From Methyloversatilis sp. RAC08 (GTDB lineage Bacteria > Pseudomonadota > Gammaproteobacteria > Burkholderiales > Rhodocyclaceae): DNA of 64,000 bases. Under the pieces are notes generated by a model. That model ran no database searches. It was given only the letters and a program-made list of their open reading frames with translations, and was not told the origin of the DNA. Below, in pieces: positions 34,425 to 42,877 of the stretch. The stretch is from NCBI RefSeq assembly GCF_001713355.1, contig NZ_CP016448.1:744001-808000 (forward strand), given 5' to 3'. Position numbers and translations under genes: made by a program. The first letter of the stretch is position 1. Every line of letters begins with the position of its first letter.

Positions 34425-35052
34425 CCCGGCCCGCCCCTCCAGCCGCGGCGCGCGGCTCACGCCGGAATTCCTCAGGCAGCTGCGCAGCCTGCGCGTCGCC
34501 GTGCTGCATCCGAAGGACGAAGACGGCGAAACCCTGACCCAGCAGTTGCAGCGCATCGGCTGTCAGGTGCAGACCTTCTGGCCGCCGGTGCCCGATTTGC
34601 CTGACAACGTTGACCTGGTGTTCTGTGCCGTTGACCAGGATGTGCTCGGCATGTCGTTCAACTGGGTCCGTCAGGAACAGCCGCCGGCGGTGATTGCCAT
34701 CATCAGCTATGAAAACCCGACCATCTTCGACGCCATGATCAAGCTGGGTGCAACAGGCGTGCTCACGGCGCCGATCCGTTCGACCGGCATCCTGTCGACC
34801 CTGGTGCTCACGGTCGGTCTGAACGAAGCGATGCGCAAGGCCGAGAAACGCGTGCTCAGGCTCGAGCAGAAGCTGCTGGGCATCAACCAGATCAACGAAG
34901 CGAAATCCATCCTGATGCGCACGCGCAATGTCGGCGACAGCGAGGCCTACCGCATCATCCGCGAACAGGCGATGAGCCGTCGCGTGCCGACCGAAGAAAT
35001 CGCGCGCGCCATCATTCACGCGAATTCCATCCTGTCAGGGCCGACGGGTTAA
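34417..35052 (+). CDS. amiR: AmiR-like ANTAR transcription antiterminator
   Basis: A 211-residue protein. Residues about 25-130 form a pseudo-receiver (LRVAVLHPKDEDGETLTQQL, VDLVFCAVDQD) in which a proper phospho-acceptor site is not evident. A coiled-coil linker (about 137-160) leads to a C-terminal ANTAR RNA-binding domain (about 160-207: INEAKSILMRTRNVGDSEAYRIIREQAM). I choose GTG 34417, which overlaps the amiC stop by eight bases, giving coupled translation of sensor and antiterminator. ANTAR proteins bind paired hairpins in leader RNA and prevent terminators; two such leaders lie close by. Confidence 0.93.
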   Translation: MSSPARPSSRGARLTPEFLRQLRSLRVAVLHPKDEDGETLTQQLQRIGCQVQTFWPPVPDLPDNVDLVFCAVDQDVLGMSFNWVRQEQPPAVIAIISYENPTIFDAMIKLGATGVLTAPIRSTGILSTLVLTVGLNEAMRKAEKRVLRLEQKLLGINQINEAKSILMRTRNVGDSEAYRIIREQAMSRRVPTEEIARAIIHANSILSGPTG

Positions 35053-35080
35053 GGCCTGCCGGCATATCTGCAGTACCGAA

Positions 35081-35106
35081 GGGCGTGCATGGGCACGCCC
35101 TTTTTT
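35081..35106 (+). terminator. Intrinsic terminator after amiCR
   Basis: GGGCGTGC (35081-35088) and GCACGCCC (35093-35100) pair across ATGG, followed by six T. It lies 28 bases after the amiR stop. Confidence 0.9.
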
Positions 35107-35157
35107 GTTTCTGCACGCGCGGAAGCACCGGAAATCCCTTGGTTCGACTCGACCTTC

Positions 35158-35174
35158 TGCACCAACTTGGTGCA
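35158..35174. promoter_or_regulatory. NtrC-consensus palindrome upstream of porin copy 2
   Basis: TGCACCAACTTGGTGCA matches the NtrC consensus TGCACCA-N3-TGGTGCA in all 14 half-site bases. It is 134 bases before the porin start, a usual enhancer distance. I could not find a good sigma-54 box in between: TGGGGCATGGCCGGCT at about 35218-35233 keeps only the GG/GC spacing. Confidence 0.55.
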
Positions 35175-35307
35175 CAATGCGCCGCGCATCACCCGGCCAC
35201 CCCGTCACGCCCCACGATGGGGCATGGCCGGCTGCATCAAGCGGAGACCCGGCAGCACAGAACCGGGTCCCGCACCGAGCCACGGCACACCAAAGGACAC
35301 TCACCCC

Positions 35308-36441
35308 ATGACGAAGAGGACTTCCCGCCTGCGACGCGGGCCGCTCGCCTTCACGCTCGCTACCGGTCTGGCCGCCGCGGGCAATGCCTTCGCCGGCCCG
35401 ACCTTCACCGGACCGGGCGACAGTTCGCTGACGCTCGGGCTGTGGTCGAGCGCAGCCTATACGAGCGCCGAACAGGCCGACGGGTCGCATGACAGCGACC
35501 TGCGGCTCGATTCATTCCGCATCATCACGGTCGCGAGATTCACGAAACAGATCGGCCTGATGACCAATTTCGCGCGCCTGTCGGGTGAGTCGATGCGCCT
35601 GCTCGATCTGGTCGGGCAATTCACACTGACCGACAGCGTCAATCTGTGGGTCGGCCGCCACGTCGTGCCGGGCGACCGGCAGCAGATGGCCGGGCCCTAC
35701 TTCGCCAATGTGTGGGAGTACCCCATGGTGTCGCGCAACCCCAACGCCTACACCGGGCGCGATGACGGTGCGACGTTGTGGGGCAGCGTGTTCGACCGTC
35801 GGCTGCAATACATGGTCGGCGCATTCCAGGGCAAGAACCGCGGTGAGGACATGTCGAACGCGTCGCATCAGCTGCTGTACGCGACCCGCTTCGCATGGAG
35901 CTTCCGCGACCGGGAATCGGAGTATTTCAACAGCAACCACTACTACGGTGAAAAGGAAATACTGACCCTCGGCGCCGCCTGGCGGACCCAGAAGGACGGC
36001 GTAGGCACAGCGCTGAACCGCGGTGACTACACCGCCTGGAGCCTCGACGCACTGATGCAGACACGCCTGTCCGACGGCGCCGTGGTGACGCTCGAAGGCG
36101 CCTGGTACGACTACGACACCGACGGCGTCGCCGACATTTCACCGGCCGATCCGGGCTGCAGCCGTGTCACGAACTGCGGCGGTGCCGTCCAGGGCGACGC
36201 CTGGCTGGTCACGGCCGGCTACCTGTTCCCGACGAAGATCGGCATCGGCCGCTTCGAGCCGAACATCCGCTATCAGGAATTCCGGCCCGACACAGGCGCC
36301 CGCAACGACCAGTGGGACGTCGGCGTGAATTACGTCATTTCGGGTCATAACGCGCGGCTGAGTGCCTTTTACTCAGAGATGGGCAGCGACGGCGCAAGCT
36401 CGCGCAACCGCTTCATCCTCGGGCTGCAACTGATGTACTGA
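35308..36441 (+). CDS. FmdC-type outer-membrane porin (copy 2)
   Basis: A 377-residue porin with a signal peptide (about 1-31, cleavage near NAFAG) and a C-terminal aromatic residue (GLQLMY). It is clearly a paralogue of the porin at 19849-21015: shared stretches include GPYFANVWEYPMVS, AYTGRDDGA/AFTGRDDGA and the YDYDTDGVAD strand. It probably passes amides or urea across the outer membrane. An AAAGGA site precedes the ATG. It is a single-gene unit behind the amiCR terminator with an NtrC-like site upstream, so it may respond to nitrogen status rather than to amides. Confidence 0.85.
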   Translation: MTKRTSRLRRGPLAFTLATGLAAAGNAFAGPTFTGPGDSSLTLGLWSSAAYTSAEQADGSHDSDLRLDSFRIITVARFTKQIGLMTNFARLSGESMRLLDLVGQFTLTDSVNLWVGRHVVPGDRQQMAGPYFANVWEYPMVSRNPNAYTGRDDGATLWGSVFDRRLQYMVGAFQGKNRGEDMSNASHQLLYATRFAWSFRDRESEYFNSNHYYGEKEILTLGAAWRTQKDGVGTALNRGDYTAWSLDALMQTRLSDGAVVTLEGAWYDYDTDGVADISPADPGCSRVTNCGGAVQGDAWLVTAGYLFPTKIGIGRFEPNIRYQEFRPDTGARNDQWDVGVNYVISGHNARLSAFYSEMGSDGASSRNRFILGLQLMY

Positions 36442-36699
36442 TCGCGCTCGACATGCCGGCACGCAAGCTGCCCGACAGGTCGCGCGCAGGACACGCTGCG
36501 GTGTGCCCATTTTTCGGCTGCCGCAACATCGGCACGGGAGCCGCCCCGTCCGCCCCTCCGTTTGTGTGGACAAGTGTATCCACCCACGGCGTGCCGAACA
36601 TCGATCCGAGTGACGGAGCGTGCCCGCCGTGCCGGACATCCGCCTGCCGCGAACGGGCAGCCCGGACAACCGGATGGTGGCGCCGCGACCAAGGAAAAA
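36442..36699. other. Non-coding gap before small ORF
   Basis: I see no convincing gene, promoter or repeat here. The short open frames on both strands have no family character and no ribosome-binding site. Confidence 0.4.
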
Positions 36700-36702
36700 T
36701 TG

Positions 36703-36906
36703 TTGAAAGACAATGGAAATTCATTTCCCATCAAACACCTGCGTTATTTCATCGTCGATCCGGGCGGCCATCGCGCATCCGTCCTCAATGTTTCCGACGA
36801 CAGTCCGACCGACGAGCGTGTGAAAGCATGCATGCACTGTGACCACCCCGACAGACACCCGGACGCACTGGCCGGAACACCTTCGCCCGCTCAAGCAGTC
36901 GCCTGA
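36703..36906 (+). CDS. Possible 67-residue protein with Cys/His-rich tail
   Basis: A short frame starting at TTG 36703 (or TTG 36700) just after an AAGGA site. It encodes MLKDNGNSFPIKHLRYFIVD and ends with a metal-ligand-like tail KACMHCDHPDRHPD. I recognise no family. The only supports are the ribosome-binding site, a codon pattern that looks coding, and the CxxC/His motif. It lies 59 bases before the GGDEF-EAL gene on the same strand. Confidence 0.35.
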   Translation: MKDNGNSFPIKHLRYFIVDPGGHRASVLNVSDDSPTDERVKACMHCDHPDRHPDALAGTPSPAQAVA

Positions 36907-36965
36907 GTAAGCCGATACACATCGACCATCAACTCAACAACCGGGTCACACTGCCCGCCGACCCG

Positions 36966-39440
36966 ATGGACGTGGATCCCCCGTCACTTGCGACTGCCGT
37001 TCGCTGCCCGTCCACTGCTGCAGCGACGAAGACCGGCGCAGGCATGCTGACCCGAGCCCGCGATGCCATCAGGCGCTTCTTCCGCCTGTACGAACCCGAT
37101 GATGTCCTGGCCGCGCGCTATCGCGGTCGTCAGATCGAAGCCATGCTGCGCTTCACCCCTGTGGCCATGGCCATCAACGTCACCAACGCGATCGTGGTGG
37201 TACTGACCGCGTGGTCCTACGGCCTGCGTCTTTTCCTCGTGTGCTGGGCGCTCGCGGTGACGATTGCCGCCTGCATGGGTCTGCGCGGCTGGCTGCGAGC
37301 CCGTTGCCGCAGTATCGAAACCGCTTCGCCGAGAACATTCCGACACGCCAGCATGCAGGCCGGCGTACTCGCGGCACTGTGGGCAAGCATGGCCATCGTG
37401 CTGTTCCCGTCACCGGATGATTCGCTGCGGCTGTTCGTCGGCCTGGTGACCACCGGCATGATCTGCGGCGGAGGCTTCGCATTGTCCAGCGTGCCCGGCG
37501 CGGCGACCAGCTACGTGGCCGTACTGGGCACCGGCAGCGCCGTCGCCGTGGCACTGTCCGACATGGATCATGCTTCGGGCATCGGCATCATGCTCGCGGC
37601 CTACAGCCTGATCGTCATCTTCAGCGCGTGGACGACGGCGCGCAACTTCGTCGCGCGACTCGTCGCAGAAATGAAGGCCGATCAGCAAAGCGAGGTGATC
37701 GCCTTGCTTTTGCGCGATTTCGAGAACCACGCCAGCGATGTACTTTGGGAACTCGATCGATACGGACGTTTCATCCATGCATCGAAGCGGCTCGAAGCCT
37801 GTCTGCACCTGACGTCCCAGGAGGCCCTCAGCAAGAGAGCGGCGCAGCTGCTCCGGCATCGCCTTGGCCGCTCGCCCGAAGAACGTGCAGCGGCCTGGCA
37901 GCGCCTTCGTCACGTCTTTCTCGGACGCAAGCCCTTTCGCGATGAAATCATTCATCTTGTCGGCAAGGGCGGTGCGCAGAGCTGGTCGCTGAGCGCCAGT
38001 CCGCTGTACGACAGCCGCGGAAAGTGGGCCGGATGGCGGGGCGTGGCGACCGAGATCACGGCGCGCCAGATGGCTGTGGAACGGATGGAATGGCTGGCAC
38101 ATCACGACACGCTGACAGGCCTTTTCAACCGTGCCTACTTGCGCTCGGCACTGCGCGAACGTCTGACATGCACCACCGGCAAACGCTTTGCGGTCGTGTG
38201 TTTCGACCTCGACGGCTTCAAGAAGATCAACGATACGCTGGGCCATGCCGCTGGCGACAGCTATCTGCAGGAATTCAGTCGGCGGCTGAAGGCCTGCCTG
38301 ACGAATGAGGATGTCGCAAGTCGAACCGGCGGCGACGAATTCGCGCTCTTGCTGCCCGATCTGTGTCGCGAGGAGGATATCGCGGCAAGACTTGAGGCGC
38401 TGAATGCCTTGCTGGCAGCACCCTGCCGGATCGCCGGCCACATCGTACCGATGCGCACCAGCATGGGCATCGCGCTTGCGCCGAAAGACGGACATGACGT
38501 GGACAGCCTGCTCGGCTCCGCTGATCTTGCGCTCTACGCCGCGAAACGCGATGGCGGCGCGTGCTGGCGATTCTTTGACCTGTCGATGAGCGAACAGGCG
38601 CGTCGCCGGACCGTGCTCGAGATGGCCCTGCGCGATGCCATCGCCGACCGGCAGCTGCATCTTGCCTTCCAGCCACAACTGATGTTGAGCAGCAGTTCCA
38701 TCTGCGGCTTCGAGGCCTTGCTGCGCTGGCGCCATCCGGAACTTGGCGACATTTCTCCGGCCGAGTTCATCCCGATCGCAGAAGCGACCGGTCAGATGGA
38801 AGGCATCGGCAATTGGGTGCTGGACGAAGCGAGCCGGCATGCCGCGACCTGGCCCGACACCATTTCAGTCTCCATCAATGTGTCCGCGGTGCAGCTGGGT
38901 ACCGACAGTTTTCTGCACCACGTGCTGCAATCATCGGCCGTGGTCGCACCGCAGAGGGTCGAATTCGAGATCACCGAATCACTGCTGCTCGAATGCACCG
39001 ACTCTGCCGCTGCACAGTTGCGCGATCTGCGCGCCATGGGCTACCGCATCGCGCTTGACGACTTCGGGACCGGCTATTCAGCGCTCACCTATCTGCGCAC
39101 CTTCTCCTTCGACACACTGAAGATCGACCAGAGCTTCGTGCGCGACATGGGCAAGTCGGACAAGGCATGTGCCATCGTCGATACATTGCTGGCGATGTCG
39201 GTCGCACTGAACATGCAGACGGTCGCCGAAGGCGTCGAAACCCTGTCGGACTTCCAGACCCTGAGCAGAAAGAAATGCGGAATGGTCCAGGGCTATCTGG
39301 TCAGTCGGCCGATCCCCCCGGCGGATGTCGCCGGGTTCCTTGTCACGTGGCGCGGCATTGCGGGCGTTCCGGCCGTGGCGTACGCGGATGGAAGGTCGCG
39401 CCCGAAAGGCACACCGAATCACATCCCTGTCGCCTTTTGA
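36966..39440 (+). CDS. Membrane-bound PAS-GGDEF-EAL cyclic-di-GMP protein
   Basis: An 824-residue signalling protein. The N-terminal part (about 60-235) has some six transmembrane helices in three pairs. A PAS-like domain (about 255-370: SDVLWELDRYGRFIHASKRLEACL) follows. The GGDEF domain has an intact RTGGDEFALLL and HHDTLTGLFNRAYL. The EAL domain has GFEALLRWRHPELG, LDDFGTGYSALTYLRTFSFDTLKIDQ and TVAEGVET. Both catalytic motifs look intact, so it could make or degrade c-di-GMP. The start at 36966 is uncertain; ATG 37044 is an alternative. A small hairpin (39441-39460) follows the stop. Confidence 0.92.
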   Translation: MDVDPPSLATAVRCPSTAAATKTGAGMLTRARDAIRRFFRLYEPDDVLAARYRGRQIEAMLRFTPVAMAINVTNAIVVVLTAWSYGLRLFLVCWALAVTIAACMGLRGWLRARCRSIETASPRTFRHASMQAGVLAALWASMAIVLFPSPDDSLRLFVGLVTTGMICGGGFALSSVPGAATSYVAVLGTGSAVAVALSDMDHASGIGIMLAAYSLIVIFSAWTTARNFVARLVAEMKADQQSEVIALLLRDFENHASDVLWELDRYGRFIHASKRLEACLHLTSQEALSKRAAQLLRHRLGRSPEERAAAWQRLRHVFLGRKPFRDEIIHLVGKGGAQSWSLSASPLYDSRGKWAGWRGVATEITARQMAVERMEWLAHHDTLTGLFNRAYLRSALRERLTCTTGKRFAVVCFDLDGFKKINDTLGHAAGDSYLQEFSRRLKACLTNEDVASRTGGDEFALLLPDLCREEDIAARLEALNALLAAPCRIAGHIVPMRTSMGIALAPKDGHDVDSLLGSADLALYAAKRDGGACWRFFDLSMSEQARRRTVLEMALRDAIADRQLHLAFQPQLMLSSSSICGFEALLRWRHPELGDISPAEFIPIAEATGQMEGIGNWVLDEASRHAATWPDTISVSINVSAVQLGTDSFLHHVLQSSAVVAPQRVEFEITESLLLECTDSAAAQLRDLRAMGYRIALDDFGTGYSALTYLRTFSFDTLKIDQSFVRDMGKSDKACAIVDTLLAMSVALNMQTVAEGVETLSDFQTLSRKKCGMVQGYLVSRPIPPADVAGFLVTWRGIAGVPAVAYADGRSRPKGTPNHIPVAF

Positions 39441-39554
39441 ATCCGGCCGCTGCGCCGGATCGCGACGACGGATGAGCGACGGAGCGCACGGTGCAACTTA
39501 AAAAATCCACCGGACGTCACTGCCCTGTCACACGTACAAGCTTGAATCCACGGT

Positions 39555-40370
39555 GTGAATGCTCCAGATCCCCTCGTGCGCCACGTCCGGGCCATCTTCC
39601 TGTCGGACATCCATCTCGGTACGCGCGGATGTCAGGCCGAGGCGCTGCTCGATTTTCTTCGTTACCACGAATCCGATTATCTCTACCTGGTCGGAGACAT
39701 CATCGACTTCTGGGCGATGAGCCGCTCGATCCACTGGACCCCGGCACAGAACACCGTAGTTCAGAAAGTGTTGCGGCGCGCTCGCAAGGGAACGCAGGTC
39801 GTCTTCATCCCGGGTAATCACGACGAGGCGCTGCGCGAATATGCCGGGACGGTGTTCGGTGACATTGCGGTCCATCTTGATCGTATCCATGTCGCCGCAG
39901 ACGGCAAGCGCTACTGGCTGGTGCATGGCGACGACTTCGACCAGGTGACGCGCCATCATCGCTGGGTCGCACTGCTCGGCGACGTGGCCTACAACGCGCT
40001 CGTGCGGATCAATGCGTGGATGTCGCGCGTGCGCCGCCGGCTTGGCATTGCCGGCTACTGGTCACTGGCCGGCTACGCCAAGCGCAAGGTGAAGAGCGCG
40101 GTGAGTTTCATCTATGACTTCGAGGACTCGGTCATGCACGAGGCGCGCAGCCGGGGCGTCGATGGCGTCATCTGCGGCCACATCCATGCGGTCGCACAGC
40201 GCACCATCGACGGGCTCGTCTACATGAACTGCGGTGACTGGGTGGACAGTTGCACCGCCATTGTCGAACATGCTGACGGCCAATTTTCCGTCGTCGACTG
40301 GGGCCAGGCGCTGCGCAGCCCGGGTGTCGGCATGACGCTGCCGGTCGCCGAGGAAGTGATGGGCCACTGA
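39555..40370 (+). CDS. UDP-2,3-diacylglucosamine hydrolase-like metallophosphoesterase
   Basis: A 271-residue calcineurin-like phosphoesterase. Metal-binding motifs are in order: AIFLSDIHLG (D-x-H), LVGDIIDFW (GD-x2-D), FIPGNHDEAL (GNHD), LVHGDDFDQ and VICGHIHAVAQ (GH-x-H). It resembles LpxH relatives that cut UDP-2,3-diacylglucosamine, but is about 30 residues longer, with a Lys/Arg-rich helix (RINAWMSRVRRRLG). Such longer LpxH2-type proteins are also common, so lipid A synthesis is only one possibility. The start is GTG 39555. Confidence 0.85.
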   Translation: MNAPDPLVRHVRAIFLSDIHLGTRGCQAEALLDFLRYHESDYLYLVGDIIDFWAMSRSIHWTPAQNTVVQKVLRRARKGTQVVFIPGNHDEALREYAGTVFGDIAVHLDRIHVAADGKRYWLVHGDDFDQVTRHHRWVALLGDVAYNALVRINAWMSRVRRRLGIAGYWSLAGYAKRKVKSAVSFIYDFEDSVMHEARSRGVDGVICGHIHAVAQRTIDGLVYMNCGDWVDSCTAIVEHADGQFSVVDWGQALRSPGVGMTLPVAEEVMGH

Positions 40371-40610
40371 GCGCGGTCGTGCGAGGCCTAGACTCAATGC
40401 TGCCATTTTCAGTCATCGGCAACTGCTCCGGACTTTCGGACACCTTTTTTCTGCAAAGCACTTGAATCGGGGTCCTGCCGCGCAAGTTCCCCCTGAGTGC
40501 GGGCGGCCGCGTCGCGCCCGCTGGCCGGCCGGCGGCATTCGCGCTAAGGTGTGCTCCCGGCTGCCGCGCAAGCGTCCCGGGCCCTGAAATCTCCGATTCA
40601 TCCGTACAGC

Positions 40611-41357
40611 ATGGAGCGAATCATCGTCATCACGGGCGGCAGTCGCGGTATCGGCGCGGCGACTGCGCGTCTGGCCGCCGCGCAGGGCGATGCCGTAGTG
40701 GTCAGCTACCTGCGGCAGCGCGCTGCCGCTGAGGCACTGGTCCGCGACATCACCCACGCCGGCGGCACGGCGCTCGCACTGGCGGCCGACGTGAGCATCG
40801 AGGCGGACGTGGAACGGCTGTTCCGCGACGTCGATAGCGCCTTCGGCGGCCTGTCGGCGCTGGTGAACAATGCCGGCATGCTCGAAGCGCAGAGCCGGGT
40901 CGAAGACATGGGCGCGGCGCGACTGACCCGCATCTTCGCAACCAATGTGATCGGCAGCATGCTGTGCGCACGCGAGGCAGTGCGCCGCATGTCGCGCCGA
41001 CATGGCGGCGCCGGCGGCGCCATCGTCAATCTGTCGTCGGCCGCGTCGCGGCTTGGCTCGCCCGATGAGTACGTCGACTACGCCGCGTCGAAGGGTGCCA
41101 TCGACACCTTCACCATCGGTCTGGCGAAGGAAGTGGCGGCTGATGGCATTCGCGTGAACGCGGTCCGCCCCGGCGTCATCCGCACGGACATCCACGCCGC
41201 TGGCGGCGAACCCGATCGGGTGAACCGGGTGAAATCATCGGTGCCGCTGCAGCGCGGCGGCGAGCCGGAAGAAGTGGCGCGCGCCATCCTGTGGTTGCTG
41301 TCGGACGACGCTTCGTACACCACCGGCGCACTGCTGGACGTCAGCGGCGGCCGCTGA
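40611..41357 (+). CDS. Short-chain dehydrogenase/reductase
   Basis: A 248-residue classical SDR. It has the NAD(P)-binding TGGSRGIG (about 8-15), NNAG at about 86-89, the catalytic Ser in NLSSAAS, Tyr-x3-Lys as YAASK (about 160-164) and a C-terminal Asp-Val-Ser-Gly-Gly stretch. An acidic residue after the second strand is absent (SYLRQR), suggesting NADP(H). The substrate is unknown. The ATG at 40611 begins the fold directly (MERIIVITGG); an in-frame start at 40551 adds only a non-conserved extension. Confidence 0.9.
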   Translation: MERIIVITGGSRGIGAATARLAAAQGDAVVVSYLRQRAAAEALVRDITHAGGTALALAADVSIEADVERLFRDVDSAFGGLSALVNNAGMLEAQSRVEDMGAARLTRIFATNVIGSMLCAREAVRRMSRRHGGAGGAIVNLSSAASRLGSPDEYVDYAASKGAIDTFTIGLAKEVAADGIRVNAVRPGVIRTDIHAAGGEPDRVNRVKSSVPLQRGGEPEEVARAILWLLSDDASYTTGALLDVSGGR

Positions 41358-41889
41358 GCCGTTCCGGCCGACAGTTCGACACGTCGAAATGCGCCCCGCG
41401 ACCGTTCGCGGGGCCAGGCTTTGATGACGCGACGCAACAGCCTCGGTTCACCCGAAACCAACCAGACAGACCCGCGCACATCAAGGCACTCGCGAGAACT
41501 TATCGCGCTAATCTTTTGCTGGCAACGAAGAATCTGCTGATGTGCAATGCCGGCGCACCTTTGCGGACGATGCGTCGCCGACAGCGGTCGAGCCGACTGC
41601 GGAAGATGGTGCGGCGCAGAAGCAATATTCCTCAACACATTGTTTCAACAAGAAAAAACAGTTTAAAAAAACCCTTGAAACGGCTTGATTGATGTCTTAC
41701 TTTGAATCTGGCAGCCAGCATGTCGCAGGCTGAATCAACCCACGGAGTGCAGGTAGCGGGGCCCAAGGGACACAAGAAAAGCCGCGCGCGATACAGCGCT
41801 GACGGCGTAACCGGAATCACCAGTGGTCAATGGTTGCACTCAGTTTCTATTCAAGGCTCACGTCACAGACATCTCAACGGAGGTTGGTT
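41358..41889. other. Gene-poor region upstream of small gene pair
   Basis: 532 bases. A hairpin (GCCCCGCGA/TCGCGGGGC, 41393-41414) lies 35 bases after the SDR stop and may end its transcript. From about 41640 to 41700 the sequence turns A-rich with an imperfect inverted repeat GTTTCAA...TTGAAAC, unlike the GC-rich surroundings; it could hold the promoter of the small genes. No other gene is supported. Confidence 0.5.
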
Positions 41890-42096
41890 ATGACAATGCT
41901 CACACTGGATCAGGCGAAGGCTCTTTTCAACAGCGGCAAGGCGGCACAGATGTCGACGATGTACAACCACCACAGCAACAAGACATTCGGGGTGGTCGAC
42001 AATCGTTCGGCGAAGCGCACCGATCACTACCTCATCGGCGAAGGGGATCTCACCCACGTGGTTCCGGAAAAGTCTCCGACCTTCGATAGGGCGTGA
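41890..42096 (+). CDS. Small 68-residue protein of unknown function
   Basis: MTMLTLDQAKALFNSGKAAQ and later HHSNKTFGVVDNRSAKRTDH with a polar C-terminus. There is a strong GGAGG site seven bases before the ATG. I do not recognise the family; there is no signal peptide or membrane segment. It shares a TGATG junction with the next small gene and the pair ends in a strong terminator, so the two form a small operon. Confidence 0.7.
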   Translation: MTMLTLDQAKALFNSGKAAQMSTMYNHHSNKTFGVVDNRSAKRTDHYLIGEGDLTHVVPEKSPTFDRA

Positions 42097-42257
42097 TGTC
42101 GCGGTCACCGCACGGCGGCACCCGTGTCGGTGCCGGCCGAAAACCCGTTGATCCGACTGTACCTGTCACCATCCGGCTCACACCGGAACAACGCGAGGTA
42201 CTGAGGCGACGTGGCGTCGCAAAATGGTTGCGACCGCTGCTCGACAAGACAGGCTGA
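42096..42257 (+). CDS. Tiny basic 53-residue protein with GxGAGRKP motif
   Basis: The gene overlaps the upstream stop by one base (TGATG). The product begins MSRSPHGGTRVGAGRKPVDP, then has a ribbon-and-helix-like VTIRLTPEQREVLRRRG and ends WLRPLLDKTG. The GxRxGAGRKP opening followed by a short strand and helix resembles small DNA-binding ribbon-helix-helix proteins, some of which occur in phages and plasmids. It is very basic, so nucleic-acid binding is likely. It is too short for routine gene finding but is well supported by context. Confidence 0.7.
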   Translation: MSRSPHGGTRVGAGRKPVDPTVPVTIRLTPEQREVLRRRGVAKWLRPLLDKTG

Positions 42258-42275
42258 CAGGTTTCCTGCTTCATT

Positions 42276-42309
42276 CGCCGCCGGCGCTCTGCACGCCGGC
42301 GGCGTTTTT
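42276..42309 (+). terminator. Strong intrinsic terminator
   Basis: CGCCGCCGGCG (42276-42286) pairs with CGCCGGCGGCG (42294-42304), followed by five T. It lies 18 bases after the tiny gene and closes the small operon, and faces the convergent ispF gene. Confidence 0.9.
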
Positions 42310-42352
42310 CATTCTGGCGGACCGCATTCAGCATGCAGACCTCTTGTGATCG

Positions 42353-42877
42353 TCACCCCATGGAAGGTGGCGGTGGCGCAATCAGCAGGGCTACGGCCTG
42401 CGCCGCAATGCCTTCACCGCGACCTGTATAACCCAGCTTTTCGGACGTCTTTCCCTTGACGTTTACGGCGTTCGGCGCGATGCCGCAGTCAGCCGCGATG
42501 TGGGCTGTCATCTGTGCCGCATGCGGCGTGATCTTCGGCTGTTCGCAGATCACCGTCGCATCGATGTTGCCAATCTGCCAGCCGGTCAGGCGCACTCGCC
42601 TGACCGCTTCGCGCAGCAGCTCACGGCTGTCGGCGCCTGCGTAGGTCGCATCGGTGTCCGGGAACAGCCGGCCGATGTCGCCCAGGCCGGCAGCACCGAG
42701 CAGGGCATCGGTGATCGCGTGCAGCAGCACATCCGCGTCGGAATGACCGAGCAGGCCCTTCTCATGCGGAATGTCGACGCCGCCGATGATGCACTTGCGG
42801 CCGGCGACAAGTCGGTGGACGTCAAAGCCCTGACCGATGCGGAAGGGAAGCGGTGCCGCTTGTATAAGGTTGTTCAT
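42353..42877 (-). CDS. ispF: 2-C-methyl-D-erythritol 2,4-cyclodiphosphate synthase
   Basis: A 174-residue IspF of the MEP isoprenoid pathway, converting CDP-methylerythritol phosphate to the cyclic diphosphate. It has the metal-binding GQGFDVHRL (D-x-H), [18 protein letters not shown], and the C-terminal [16 protein letters not shown]. The ATG at 42877 overlaps ispD by four bases. Upstream in-frame sequence belongs to ispD. Confidence 0.96.
   Translation of the reverse strand: MNNLIQAAPLPFRIGQGFDVHRLVAGRKCIIGGVDIPHEKGLLGHSDADVLLHAITDALLGAAGLGDIGRLFPDTDATYAGADSRELLREAVRRVRLTGWQIGNIDATVICEQPKITPHAAQMTAHIAADCGIAPNAVNVKGKTSEKLGYTGRGEGIAAQAVALLIAPPPPSMG

Noticed and set aside
35205-35240. Sigma-54 promoter for the second porin
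   Set aside because: Only the GG and GC spacing is right; the rest of the -24/-12 consensus is absent.
41632-41893. Short frames on both strands in the A-rich gap before the small gene pair
   Set aside because: They overlap each other, have no ribosome-binding site and show no coding character.
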